Source: Halobacteriovoraceae bacterium (GTDB lineage: Bacteria > Bdellovibrionota > Bacteriovoracia > Bacteriovoracales > Bacteriovoracaceae). Taken from it: a DNA stretch of 64,000 nucleotides. The notes under the pieces are model-generated. The model ran no database searches. It worked only from the letters and a program-made list of their open reading frames with translations, and was not told where the DNA came from. The translations under genes were made by a program, and so were the position numbers. Of this stretch, positions 33,781 through 41,885 are shown piece by piece. Location of the stretch: assembly GCA_002713145.1 (NCBI GenBank), contig PAVS01000020.1:1-64000 (forward strand), read 5' to 3'. Positions within the stretch are counted from its first letter, which is position 1. Every line of letters starts with the position of its first letter.

Positions 33781-34572
33781 TTGGAAACATCTACTATCAC
33801 TATTCAAGATATTAATATCGAGAAGTGTAAAAAGATAAAGAACTGTATCGAGAGCTATCTAATTCAGAAGCCAAAGATCTCTCTATTCACTTTAGAGAAT
33901 ATTACAAAAGTTCCTTACAGTACTTTGCGCAGAATAATCAGTTTAAAAGCGAAACCTAAAGCTGAGACTGCGGCTAAAATCTTTTCGACATTAGGAAATG
34001 ATAAAGGACTTTTTGATTTTATGAGGGATTATCACCCAGCTATAGCGGCTGTTATGACCAAAAAATTTGAACATAATAAAGAATACACATATGTTTCTGA
34101 AAAAACTAAGTCCTATTTTTCTAATCCTTCATATTACCTAATTCTAAATTTAGCCTGTACGACATCTGGTACAACTAAAAAGGAAATTACATTCCATATC
34201 GGTGATATTGGAATAGAGAGATTAAATCATTTAATAGAAGAAGGCTTAGTTGAAGAAAGACTCGAAGGTAGATACTTTGGCAAAGTGGGTAATTATAAAC
34301 TTCCATTCTCTGACACTAAAGAAAGAATAAGACTTTCTCTAGACTATTACCGCCTAGATGAAGCCGGTTCGATTAATAATTGGATGAGCTTCCAGACAGA
34401 ATCTATAAATGATGATGGCCTAAAGGCATTGAAAGAATTAAATCGAAAACATTTTAATGAACGAAAAGACCAAATTTACAATAATCCAATGTACAAGGGT
34501 GAGATCAAACATTATAGTGCATGTGTATCAAGTACCTTTCTGCCGTATGCAGAAGACGGAGGTGTCCAATGA
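33781..34572 (+). CDS. TIGR02147/DUF4423-like transcriptional regulator
   Basis: I choose TTG 33781, 6 nt after GGAG, over TTG 33769, whose codons overlap that ribosome binding site. The 263-residue product has an N-terminal HTH (LFTLENITKVPYSTLRRIISLKAKPKAETAAKIF). The C-terminal half resembles the TIGR02147/DUF4423 regulators (long helical region ending FNERKDQIYNN...), a group common in Bdellovibrio-like and Fibrobacter genomes. It is divergent from the transfer operon and precedes a small exported protein. Probably controls transfer genes through the operators upstream. Confidence 0.6.
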   Translation: METSTITIQDINIEKCKKIKNCIESYLIQKPKISLFTLENITKVPYSTLRRIISLKAKPKAETAAKIFSTLGNDKGLFDFMRDYHPAIAAVMTKKFEHNKEYTYVSEKTKSYFSNPSYYLILNLACTTSGTTKKEITFHIGDIGIERLNHLIEEGLVEERLEGRYFGKVGNYKLPFSDTKERIRLSLDYYRLDEAGSINNWMSFQTESINDDGLKALKELNRKHFNERKDQIYNNPMYKGEIKHYSACVSSTFLPYAEDGGVQ

Positions 34573-34877
34573 GAATTCTATTATCACTTACACTATTATG
34601 GACTGCAAATACCTTCGCAGTTGAGCCTGTAGAACTTATTGAAGAAGTTAAACTTACTAACGGCTTAATATTAGAAGCTAATAATATTGATCGAATAAGA
34701 TTTAATCGTTTTGATTCTAAAAAAGTTGATTGGATAGAGTCTAAAGATGGTGTTTACCTAGATCGCTATGATATCGAAAGAGTAGAATTAAAACTTCCAA
34801 ATAATCCTAGGTCTTTGGATATTATTAATGAGAATGCTCTTGTTGAAGCGGCAGCTGGTGATGGTTCAGGTGGCTAA
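34569..34877 (+). CDS. Small exported protein coupled to the regulator
   Basis: ATG 34569 overlaps the regulator stop (ATGA) and has GGAGG upstream; the 102-residue product begins with a signal peptide (MRILLSLTLLWTANTFA). The mature part is acidic, beta-rich and ends in GDGSGG. Function unknown. Regulator plus small exported protein gene pairs are a recurrent arrangement for this regulator group, as far as I recall. Confidence 0.55.
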   Translation: MRILLSLTLLWTANTFAVEPVELIEEVKLTNGLILEANNIDRIRFNRFDSKKVDWIESKDGVYLDRYDIERVELKLPNNPRSLDIINENALVEAAAGDGSGG

Positions 34878-34940
34878 ACAATGAGTTTTCAACAACTTAA
34901 GACCAGCAAGTCATTACACACAAGTTAAAAATCAAAAAAT

Positions 34941-34959
34941 AGTGACAAAAAAAGTCACT
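34941..34959. promoter_or_regulatory. Inverted repeat upstream of the P63C gene
   Basis: AGTGAC, seven A residues and GTCACT form a perfect dyad; a third CAGTGAC half-site occurs about 30 bp further on (near 34985). This lies about 80 bp before ATG 35038 and could be an operator for the P63C gene or a weak terminator. Confidence 0.4.
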
Positions 34960-35037
34960 ACTTCCAATGAAAAAGATTGCAACCAGTGACATTTTGTATT
35001 ACATTAGAAATGAATAAAGATTTCTGGAGGTTATAAT

Positions 35038-35880
35038 ATGGAAGTTTTTGAATGTACTCACAAAGGTGAACTTGAGATTGGTGATAAAAAGATTTCATGC
35101 GCCGTTTTAAGCAACGGAACAAGAATCATAACTCAAACCGCTCTCTTCGATGCATTTAACAGACCTAGGAAGGGAGAAAAAAGAATTGAAGGGCTACCTT
35201 CAATTATCGGTGCTAAAAATCTGATACCTTTTGTATCTGATGAGTTAGTAGAAATGTCGAAGCCAGTTCATTATCAGACCAACTCTGGGAAAATGAGTAG
35301 TGGTTATAGAGCTGAATTGATACCAGAAATTTGTGACATTTACTTAAAAGCTTTCGACAAAGGTGCTCTCCTAGAGAGTCAAAACAAAATAGTTGCTCAA
35401 GCCAATATTCTCGTTCGAGCACTAGCAAAGGTCGGTATCACTGCTTTAATCGATGAAGCGACTGGCTATCAGTATGATAGAGAGCAAAACGCTCTCCAAA
35501 CAATTTTGAAAGCTTATATAGCCGAAGATTATTTAAAATGGCAGGCAAGATTCCCAAGAAAATATTATCAAGAAATTTTTAGGCTTTATGATTGGGAATA
35601 TGATCCAATGAGCATGAGAAGACCAGTATATTTGGGTAAATTTACAAATGAATACGTCTACCAAAAACTACCAGATGGAATACTTGAAGAGCTTAGGAAA
35701 AAAAATCCAAAAACCTCAAAAGGTAATAGAAAAATGAAGCATCATCAGTTTCTAACAAATGAGATAGGTATTCCTCATTTGGAAAAGCACATTACAAAGC
35801 TTATTACAGTGATGGAGCTTTCAGATAACATTGATGAGTTTAAAAGTAATTTTAAGAAAATTTTTGATAAGGAAAATTAA
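35038..35880 (+). CDS. P63C-domain protein
   Basis: The 280-residue protein matches the P63C-type pattern found in phages and integrated elements: an N-terminal KilA/antirepressor-like opening (NGTRIITQTALFDAFNRPRKGEKR), then WQARFPRKYYQEIFRLYDWEYDPMSMRRPVYLGKFTNEYVYQKLPDGILEELRKKNP. The domain's function is unsettled; antirepressor-like or post-segregational roles have been suggested for relatives. CTGGAGGTTATAAT precedes the ATG. Confidence 0.7.
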   Translation: MEVFECTHKGELEIGDKKISCAVLSNGTRIITQTALFDAFNRPRKGEKRIEGLPSIIGAKNLIPFVSDELVEMSKPVHYQTNSGKMSSGYRAELIPEICDIYLKAFDKGALLESQNKIVAQANILVRALAKVGITALIDEATGYQYDREQNALQTILKAYIAEDYLKWQARFPRKYYQEIFRLYDWEYDPMSMRRPVYLGKFTNEYVYQKLPDGILEELRKKNPKTSKGNRKMKHHQFLTNEIGIPHLEKHITKLITVMELSDNIDEFKSNFKKIFDKEN

Positions 35881-35898
35881 AAACCTAAATTTCTGAAA

Positions 35899-35939
35899 AC
35901 GGTCTTTCGCAAAAACAGTCCTGATTTTCGAAAGATCGT
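35899..35939. terminator. Inverted repeat after the P63C gene
   Basis: ACGGTCTTTCG and CGAAAGATCGT are inverted with one mismatch (a G-U pair in RNA) around a 19-nt loop, 18 bp after the stop. Possible terminator, though the loop is long and no U-tract follows. Confidence 0.3.
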
Positions 35940-36034
35940 TATAGTTGAATTCGAAGATATCGACATGATTCAGATTTTTGATATTGTTTTGATTGAATTT
36001 TTTTCTCAATTCAAACAAGAAAACATTGTGAAAC

Positions 36035-36505
36035 TTAAGAATTAGAAAATAACGAGAACCAATCTTTATTATCCAAAGTTCTACAGCCGCCCATAAGTAC
36101 CACTCCCCATTTTGACATATTTTGAGGACAGAATGAAAGTTTACTAATCTTTTCTTTAACCTTTATCGGAACTTCTAACCATTGAACGTTTGAAAAATTT
36201 AAGAATAAATATGCAGGCTCTTCAATTAAATAATCGTCAGTCATTGAATAGCTAGAATTGAGTACTATATTTTCGATTTTTGCTGTAGCTATAATTTTAC
36301 CTGACGCTTTAGACATTCCTCCGATATAGAAAGCTATTTTTGAGCCTTTTGTGAATAATTTTCGGCCTCTCGTTTTTTCATATATAGGCCATGAATTTCT
36401 TTCGATTCGTCTCTTGATTACATCAAGTGCAGATACTTTGCATCCATCGAAGGATTCACCATCTTTTGTGACTAAAATAAAATTTATTTCCCCACTACTA
36501 TGCAC
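36035..36505 (-). CDS. EVE/PUA-like domain protein
   Basis: The 156-residue product (GTG start) contains WPIYEKTRGRKLFTKGSKIAFYIGG followed by ASGKIIATAKIENI, a layout resembling EVE and other PUA-like folds that recognise modified bases in DNA or RNA. It is divergent from a 5-methylcytosine methyltransferase gene, a common neighbourhood for such readers. It may sense modified cytosine or tune restriction. The fold assignment is by pattern only. Confidence 0.5.
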   Translation of the reverse strand: MHSSGEINFILVTKDGESFDGCKVSALDVIKRRIERNSWPIYEKTRGRKLFTKGSKIAFYIGGMSKASGKIIATAKIENIVLNSSYSMTDDYLIEEPAYLFLNFSNVQWLEVPIKVKEKISKLSFCPQNMSKWGVVLMGGCRTLDNKDWFSLFSNS

Positions 36506-36552
36506 TGCGTATGGACCTTTCTCTTTATATAATTAAAATTGGTTTAGGAAAT

Positions 36553-36576
36553 ACTATTTATCATTTTATAAATAGT
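36553..36576. promoter_or_regulatory. Inverted repeat upstream of the methyltransferase
   Basis: ACTATTTAT and ATAAATAGT form perfect 9-bp arms with a 6-nt spacer, about 45 bp before the methyltransferase start and next to a TATTAT -10-like hexamer. The position fits an operator limiting expression of the modification gene. Confidence 0.45.
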
Positions 36577-36621
36577 CTACTATTATAAACAAGTACACAC
36601 ATACATTGAGGAGGGGCTGTC

Positions 36622-37821
36622 TTGACTAAAAAATATATGTCTTTTTTTTCAGGAGCTTTAGGACTAGATCTCGGTTTAGAAGAAGCTGGTTTAGAAGCGG
36701 TATCATACAATGAGATTGAAAAAGTTTTTTGTAAAACAATAAAAACAAATAAACCTGAAACTCACCTTTATGAATGTGATATCAGAGAATTAAATGCCAA
36801 AATGCTTCTCAAAGATCATGGATTAAAAAAAGGTGAACTCTTCGCCATCGTTGGTGGCCCACCATGCCAAGCATTTAGCACTGCTGGAAAAAGAAAAAGC
36901 CTGCAAGATGAAAGAGGAAATGTTTTTCTACATTTCATTGACATCATTGAAGGTATGAGACCCAAATACGCAATCATTGAGAATGTCAGAGGGTTACTTT
37001 CTGCAGCTATGAAACATAGGCCTCATAATGAAAGGGGGGAAGGTTATCCTGCCCTCACAGTTGAAGAATCCCCTGGAGGGGCACTAGCACATATAATAGC
37101 GAAGCTGGAAAAAGCTGGCTACAAAGCATCTTTTACACTTTATAATTCTGCCAACTTCGGAGTACCTCAAGTAAGAGAAAGAGTTGTGATACTTGCTAGT
37201 CGAGAAGGAAAGGAAATTCCTTTTGTTGCTAAAACTCATTCAGACAAAGATGATAACTTACCACCTTGGAAAACGACTAAAGATGCTATCTGGGACTTAA
37301 GAAATAGAAAAACCTTGGAACATACTAAGTTTCCTGAAAAAAGATTAAAATATTACCGATTGCTTACCTCAGGTCAAAACTGGAGATCACTTCCTGTAGA
37401 ATTACAAAAAGAAGCTATGGGAAAGAGCTTTTACTCAGGAGGAGGAAAAACTGGATTTCTCAGAAGATTAGATTGGAATAAACCATCACCTACACTGGTA
37501 ACAAGCCCAACCATGCCAGCGACAGACCTATGTCATCCTGACAAAGACAGGCCTCTATCTGTTGAGGAGTATGCTAGGATTCAAACATTTCCTGATACTT
37601 ATAAATTCGAAGGAAAAACTCTTGATAAATACAAACAACTAGGAAATGCGGTTCCTTGTGGTTTAGGCAAAGCCATTGGCGAACATCTTATAAAATTTGA
37701 TGAAGGTAAATTAGAAAAATATAATACAGACGGTAAACTTTCTCGATACCTAAATACTGATCATAAATCTTGGTATCAAAATCTCAGAAAAGAGCATACT
37801 GACTTAACACTATTTCAATAA
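36622..37821 (+). CDS. DNA cytosine-5 methyltransferase (type II modification)
   Basis: The 399-residue enzyme transfers a methyl group from S-adenosylmethionine to cytosine C5. Motif I is FFSGALGLDLGLEEAG, motif IV GGPPCQAFSTAGKR (catalytic Cys), motif VI IENVRGLL, motif VIII RERVVILAS, and motif X QLGNAVPCGLGKAIG. The start is TTG at 36622 behind GGAGGGG. The convergent neighbour pair includes a TdeIII-type endonuclease, so the expected target is GGNCC; that specificity is inferred from the partner. Confidence 0.92.
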   Translation: MTKKYMSFFSGALGLDLGLEEAGLEAVSYNEIEKVFCKTIKTNKPETHLYECDIRELNAKMLLKDHGLKKGELFAIVGGPPCQAFSTAGKRKSLQDERGNVFLHFIDIIEGMRPKYAIIENVRGLLSAAMKHRPHNERGEGYPALTVEESPGGALAHIIAKLEKAGYKASFTLYNSANFGVPQVRERVVILASREGKEIPFVAKTHSDKDDNLPPWKTTKDAIWDLRNRKTLEHTKFPEKRLKYYRLLTSGQNWRSLPVELQKEAMGKSFYSGGGKTGFLRRLDWNKPSPTLVTSPTMPATDLCHPDKDRPLSVEEYARIQTFPDTYKFEGKTLDKYKQLGNAVPCGLGKAIGEHLIKFDEGKLEKYNTDGKLSRYLNTDHKSWYQNLRKEHTDLTLFQ

Positions 37822-37828
37822 AAATCAT

Positions 37829-37862
37829 GGAGCAAGAAATATTCTAAAATAGATCTTGCTCC
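37829..37862. terminator. Hairpin between convergent restriction-modification genes
   Basis: GGAGCAAGA and TCTTGCTCC form a perfect 9-bp stem with a 16-nt loop just after the methyltransferase stop. The far arm lies within the 3' coding end of the convergent gene at 37844, so it can end transcription from both sides. Confidence 0.5.
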
Positions 37863-38560
37863 AAACGTAGTACTACCCTAGCTACCTCTTCCTCAATAAC
37901 ATCGTAATACAAACCTATCTGGCTCCAAAAATCTTGTCCAGATACACGCTCGATCCCAGTATCTCCTGAAGAGAAGGTCCATTTACCTAGATCCAATAAG
38001 CTTACAAACATTGAATTTGTATGGATTGATAATTCGACCCTCGACCTCGGTACTTGAGAACCAGTGAGAGTATCACGTTTGGTCTTAAGTTGAGCATAAA
38101 CTAGTTCATTATCTCTTATAAAGATGACATCGACTCCAGTAATTTTAAGTCCTTCAAATTCGCTTTCTGTACTAAAGCAATAAGGACTAAACTTTGAAAC
38201 ATCTTCTAAATATTCTCCAAGCCTTTTATTTATCAATCTTGTGTAGTCGTTAGCCTTCGAGAGCAAAGCCGTACTAGAAAATGTGAATACGTTTTTTCTA
38301 AAATTTCTTGGATGAATAGGATTATCTCTAATTAAAATTAGCTTAGGAAGAATTTCTTCATAGAACTCGTCCATTTTTTGCACAACATGTTCCTGAAAAT
38401 TTTCTCTTGTTGGAAGATTGTTTCTGATATTTAAGGTTAGAATGCTCAATATATAATCATGAGTATATCTAGAAATTTGATATGCTCTATGCATTCCTGG
38501 ACTTACATTGGTAGGAATAGTTATTTGGTTAAAGTTAGATTCAATTTCTACTCTATTCAT
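37844..38560 (-). CDS. PD-(D/E)XK-like protein of the restriction-modification locus
   Basis: The 238-residue product is unrecognised by name, but residues 144-159 read DVIFIRDNELVYAQLK, an Asp and a Gln-x-Lys in nuclease-fold spacing (the QxK variant occurs in some restriction enzymes). It begins immediately after the TdeIII-like gene stop, so the two are co-transcribed. It could be a second endonuclease subunit, a strand-nicking helper, or an unrelated restriction enzyme. Confidence 0.55.
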   Translation of the reverse strand: MNRVEIESNFNQITIPTNVSPGMHRAYQISRYTHDYILSILTLNIRNNLPTRENFQEHVVQKMDEFYEEILPKLILIRDNPIHPRNFRKNVFTFSSTALLSKANDYTRLINKRLGEYLEDVSKFSPYCFSTESEFEGLKITGVDVIFIRDNELVYAQLKTKRDTLTGSQVPRSRVELSIHTNSMFVSLLDLGKWTFSSGDTGIERVSGQDFWSQIGLYYDVIEEEVARVVLRLEQDLF

Positions 38561-39322
38561 TTATTTTACTTTTATATTATCTAACAGTTTTCGAGTATCT
38601 TCACCTACTTCCTCTGCTATTTGTAATAAATTCGAATAAGTACCTTTGCCTCCCAAAATATCCCAATAATCCTTTCCTATCAAAACCACTTCATCTTTTA
38701 TCATGTTAAAAATTTTAAATGGAGGATTGTGGGCGTATAATTTTTTTTCTTCACCATATGGGTTGTAAGGTAAAGCAAAGTAAGCTTTACACTCGGGAAA
38801 AACGGAATAGAGACGAAGAATATCCCTTTTCGCTTCCATTGTTTGATCAATGTTAGGCTTAACTGTTTTAATACTAAAATAATGATCTATATTTCCTCTC
38901 CTAAACCATAGATCACTGATAACTCTTTGTTGTTCCAGTTTATTTTTGGCAACGGTAATAGATTTTATATCCTCAAGCCAGTCAGCAGATCTTCCTAATT
39001 TATTATCCCTCAATAATTGTAAATGAAGATGAATTGATAAAGTTGTATCATGAGGAATATCGATAATTGTTATTTTTTGATTTTGTACATCGGTTGTTCC
39101 CTTTGTATCTTCAGCGATGATTTTGGAAATCTGTTCAATGACTCTTTGTCCAAAACTAGTACTAAAAGATCTTTCAAACAAACTTGCTTTTAAAATTTCT
39201 TCGCTAAGTAACTGACTATGAAATGGCCTGTGGTTACCTTTAGATTTTTTTAACCTCTCGATAGTATTAACAACACAAGAATAGAATTCGTCTTTGACTT
39301 TTAATTTTGTAGTTTTTCTCAT
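38561..39322 (-). CDS. TdeIII-family type II restriction endonuclease
   Basis: The 253-residue protein has the conserved stretch of the TdeIII family (PF09520): NIDHYFSIKTVKPNIDQTMEAKRDILRLY...ECKAYFALPYNPYGEEKKLYAHNPPFKIF. The family enzyme is reported to recognise GGNCC. The 'D..FS(I)K' segment probably supplies part of the metal site. It is convergent with the cytosine methyltransferase, giving a complete type II system, with an extra nuclease-like gene downstream. Confidence 0.8.
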   Translation of the reverse strand: MRKTTKLKVKDEFYSCVVNTIERLKKSKGNHRPFHSQLLSEEILKASLFERSFSTSFGQRVIEQISKIIAEDTKGTTDVQNQKITIIDIPHDTTLSIHLHLQLLRDNKLGRSADWLEDIKSITVAKNKLEQQRVISDLWFRRGNIDHYFSIKTVKPNIDQTMEAKRDILRLYSVFPECKAYFALPYNPYGEEKKLYAHNPPFKIFNMIKDEVVLIGKDYWDILGGKGTYSNLLQIAEEVGEDTRKLLDNIKVK

Positions 39323-39622
39323 AAGTACCTAAATATTCATAATATAATATTATGATATCAGCCAAAGCAGTTTAGGTCCACGAATGCGGATAAATGACTT
39401 ACAAGACTTGAGCTAAAGACTCAAGCCTTGAGCATTTTTACTTGATCAAATCAGATTGATTACAAATTCGGATAGATTGTAAATATACAATACGAATAAA
39501 ATGAACAACGGTATTCGTATAATATTTTTTAATTTGCATATTATGAAAAGTAAAAATTTATAAGCGATTTCTAACATTAAACTAGTCAGATAGATTTTCC
39601 AAGATTTCATTTCTCCCCTCAG
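39323..39622. other. Non-coding gap between endonuclease and integrase genes
   Basis: 300 bp, very AT-rich. It contains the short dyad CTCAAGCCTTGAG near 39417 followed by a T run (possible plus-strand terminator) and presumably the endonuclease promoter. I see no gene in it. Confidence 0.4.
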
Positions 39623-40669
39623 TTATAAGAAATTTAGATCATTAGTAATTCCTTGAATGTGAATTCCTGATTTTCTTATATATATTTGCATTGTTTTAAG
39701 ATCCTTCCATCCCCCCATTGCCATGACTTTAATAGGTTCTACACCTTTAGAAAGCATTACAGTGGCCCAGGAAGCTCTAAGATCATGAAATCTAATAACA
39801 GGTAGACTAATCTCATCTAGAAAGGACTTTAGAATCTGGGATTGACCTCCACTTATCCAATTTTTAAGTCTAGGGAGAACAAATTCATCTCTTCTATCTT
39901 TATGAAGCTCATCAAAGAGGGGCATAAGGCTAAGAGCGATCTCCACGGAACGATCATCACCTGACTTTGTATCTTTAAAGCCATTTTCTTTTGTCCATGA
40001 CTCACACACAACCATTACTCTTTTTTCAAGGTCTACACGTTCCCATCTTAGAGCATAGAGTTCTCCATTCCTCATCCCTGTGTAACAGGCGAGTGCCCAT
40101 ATTGGAAACCAAGGATGATTCTGTTCTTTAGCCTTAGTTAAAAGAGTCTTAATCTGACTTTCAACTAGTACTTTTTTGATTTTCTCATTTCTTTTAAATT
40201 TAAGCCTAGGACATGGATCTCTTTGAATAAAATCATTCTCTATTGCAAACCTAAAAACAGCTCTCAAATACTTAAGCATATTTTTTCTATGAGCTTCTGA
40301 GTAACTTGCAAGATCCTCAAGGATAAAATCCCTTATCTCAGAGGTTGTAATTTCATTAATCCTTTTAAATTTCCATTTTTCAAAGGTATGTGCTCTTAAA
40401 GTGGTTTTATAGTTAATTACAGTATTGTTTGCCATGCCTGAATTAACAAAGTGAGTAATAAATCTTTCCACGACTTCAGCCCAATATGGATGAGCCATAT
40501 CGTAAAACTTTCTAAGCAGTTCATTTTTTATTTGCTTGAATACTTTTTGAGCCTCCCCCTTAGTTCTAATTCCTACTCTCCTAATACTTCTTGATTGTTT
40601 TGTTAAGGGATGTCTTCTTGAGTAAGATACCTCATAATATTTTTTAGCTTCGTTATATTTAATTCCCAT
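39623..40669 (-). CDS. Tyrosine recombinase (integrase), ssrA-proximal copy
   Basis: The 348-residue integrase has the catalytic residues TGMRNGELYAL, HDLRASWAT and GGWKDLKTMQIYIR. It resembles the integrase at 20630 over its length. It lies about 690 bp from the ssrA 3' end with the arm-like repeats between, the usual position for the enzyme that catalyses integration at this site. An XRE regulator gene lies 20 bp upstream on the same strand. Confidence 0.92.
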   Translation of the reverse strand: MGIKYNEAKKYYEVSYSRRHPLTKQSRSIRRVGIRTKGEAQKVFKQIKNELLRKFYDMAHPYWAEVVERFITHFVNSGMANNTVINYKTTLRAHTFEKWKFKRINEITTSEIRDFILEDLASYSEAHRKNMLKYLRAVFRFAIENDFIQRDPCPRLKFKRNEKIKKVLVESQIKTLLTKAKEQNHPWFPIWALACYTGMRNGELYALRWERVDLEKRVMVVCESWTKENGFKDTKSGDDRSVEIALSLMPLFDELHKDRRDEFVLPRLKNWISGGQSQILKSFLDEISLPVIRFHDLRASWATVMLSKGVEPIKVMAMGGWKDLKTMQIYIRKSGIHIQGITNDLNFL

Positions 40670-40688
40670 GATGCTTTCCTTATAATTG

Positions 40689-41066
40689 CTAGAACGTGTT
40701 TAAAAATGCCTTAACTGTTTTTAATTTTGAATCTTCAAGGCGATTAATTATATCAATGCACTCAGAACGAGTGTGCTCAGGCACCTCAACTTCACCAGAT
40801 AGCATCAGTTGAAATTGATCCCAAGTGTATCCATAAACCTTAAGGAAGCGTTTAATTAAAGCCTCATCTAGATCTCTTCTTCCATTTTCTGAATGATTGA
40901 CAGTAGCCTCAGATAAACCAAGGATTGGTGCAACTCGCCTCATCGATAAATGCCTAGACTCTCGCATGAATTTTAAAAGGCTCGCCTCTTTCGTCATAAC
41001 TTTTGTGTCTGATCTTCTCTTTTTCTTTCGCTTAGTTCTTAATGGTTTTTTGTCGTCATTTTTCAT
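40689..41066 (-). CDS. XRE-family helix-turn-helix regulator
   Basis: ATG 41066 has AAGGAG 6 nt upstream (preferred over GTG 41069). The 125-residue protein has a basic, Lys/Arg-rich N-terminus and a Cro/CI-type HTH: LLKFMRESRHLSMRRVAPILGLSEATVNHSENGRRDLDEALIKRFLKVYG. It is the first gene of an operon with the integrase, so it probably represses integrase expression and element excision. Confidence 0.85.
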   Translation of the reverse strand: MKNDDKKPLRTKRKKKRRSDTKVMTKEASLLKFMRESRHLSMRRVAPILGLSEATVNHSENGRRDLDEALIKRFLKVYGYTWDQFQLMLSGEVEVPEHTRSECIDIINRLEDSKLKTVKAFLNTF

Positions 41067-41106
41067 CACTTTCTCCTTAAAAATGAGGTTTATAAAAGCT
41101 CTAAAA

Positions 41107-41232
41107 AGTTACGAACGGTAGTCCAACAATTACATTTACTTAGGCTCTCTTTCTGCACCGCCAGTTACGGACAATAGTCCAAGGTTTTGCAAAAAATTTA
41201 GGGGTAGCCAAAGAATAGCCACAAATAGCCAC
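41107..41232. repeat. Arm-type repeats at the ssrA-proximal end of the element
   Basis: AGTTACGRACRRTAGTCCAA occurs twice (41107-41126 and 41163-41182). It is followed by three spaced TAGCCA motifs within 41204-41232 (GTAGCCAAAGAATAGCCACA...). GTAGCCAAAATAGCCAC also follows both distant att cores. These are the kind of direct repeats that bind the N-terminal domain of tyrosine integrases or their excisionase. Confidence 0.65.
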
Positions 41233-41340
41233 GCCGAGACAGTTTTAGACAGGTCTAGACAAGTGCTATTAACCCCACAAAAGCCTAACCAACCGTAATC
41301 AAGTGTCTGAATTTTAAGATGTTTAGAGAAAAGGTGCTTC

Positions 41341-41363
41341 CACCATCCTCGTCGGATGGTGGA
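41341..41363 (-). terminator. Hairpin at the ssrA 3' end
   Basis: CCACCATCC and GGATGGTGG form a perfect 9-bp stem around TCGTC. The ssrA 3' CCACCA lies inside one arm, so the stem likely acts as terminator of the tmRNA precursor, with a short CTTTTC on the minus strand. The element's end therefore supplies the present terminator of ssrA. Confidence 0.5.
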
Positions 41364-41721
41364 GGTGGTCGGAATCGAACCGACGTGCAAGAGCAGTTCC
41401 AGTAGAGAGTCCTACGTGTGTAGTTCCATTAGAGCAAGGAACGGCTGTGAAAGTTTCGTGCCACTTACAAACCTCGGTGACTGTTTTACGAGGATTCCCG
41501 ACTGCCTCGCGAGGCTTATTTTATCGAGGACCCTCAGTCCTCTTTACCTACTTTTTGTTATTGGTGTAGGCCCCGCAGCATGCGCATAATCGTTGGGACT
41601 ATGCTGCCATTGCAAATTCTGTTTCGTTTCCGAATACATTTGGGCGGCTTTTTACTGGGCCTGCCGACCAACCCAGACACGCACTCAATCCTTCAGTACT
41701 CCTGGCGAAACCAGTGCACCC
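41358..41721 (-). ncRNA. ssrA: tmRNA (10Sa RNA)
   Basis: The 364-nt minus-strand RNA rescues stalled ribosomes and tags the nascent chain. Its 5' GGGGGTG pairs with the 3' CACCTCC (one G-U), then A-CCA. The 3' part has a T-arm (GTCGG-TTCGATT-CCGAC). The resume codon GGA and tag frame at 41599-41631 read GNETEFAMAA followed by TAG, a normal hydrophobic Ala-Ala end. A TATACT -10-like hexamer lies upstream, near 41739. The 3' end doubles as the attachment site for the neighbouring elements. Confidence 0.93.
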
Positions 41722-41857
41722 CCGAAATTGAAGAGTTAGTATAACAAAGTTTCCATGGTTTATCTATATTTAGCTACTTATGTACTTAGACGTCCGTTGG
41801 ACTAAAGTAATATTAATGAGTTAGCGATTTCGTTATTGGCATCTACTTGCAAAACAA

Positions 41858-41877
41858 AACCCCGATGGCTCGGGGTT
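41858..41877 (-). terminator. Strong hairpin with minus-strand T-rich tail
   Basis: AACCCCGA, a 4-nt loop and TCGGGGTT form a perfect 8-bp stem; on the minus strand it is followed by TTGTTTTGC. It would end a minus-strand transcript coming from 41880-42180, where no convincing gene is annotated. Confidence 0.6.
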
Positions 41878-41885
41878 AAGTTCTA

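Noticed and set aside
39417-39435. CTCAAGCCTTGAG dyad considered as integrase terminator
   Set aside because: Its T run is on the plus strand while the integrase is on the minus strand, so it cannot serve that gene.
41136-41589. Short frames across the ssrA region on both strands
   Set aside because: The sequence is explained by tmRNA and attachment-site repeats.
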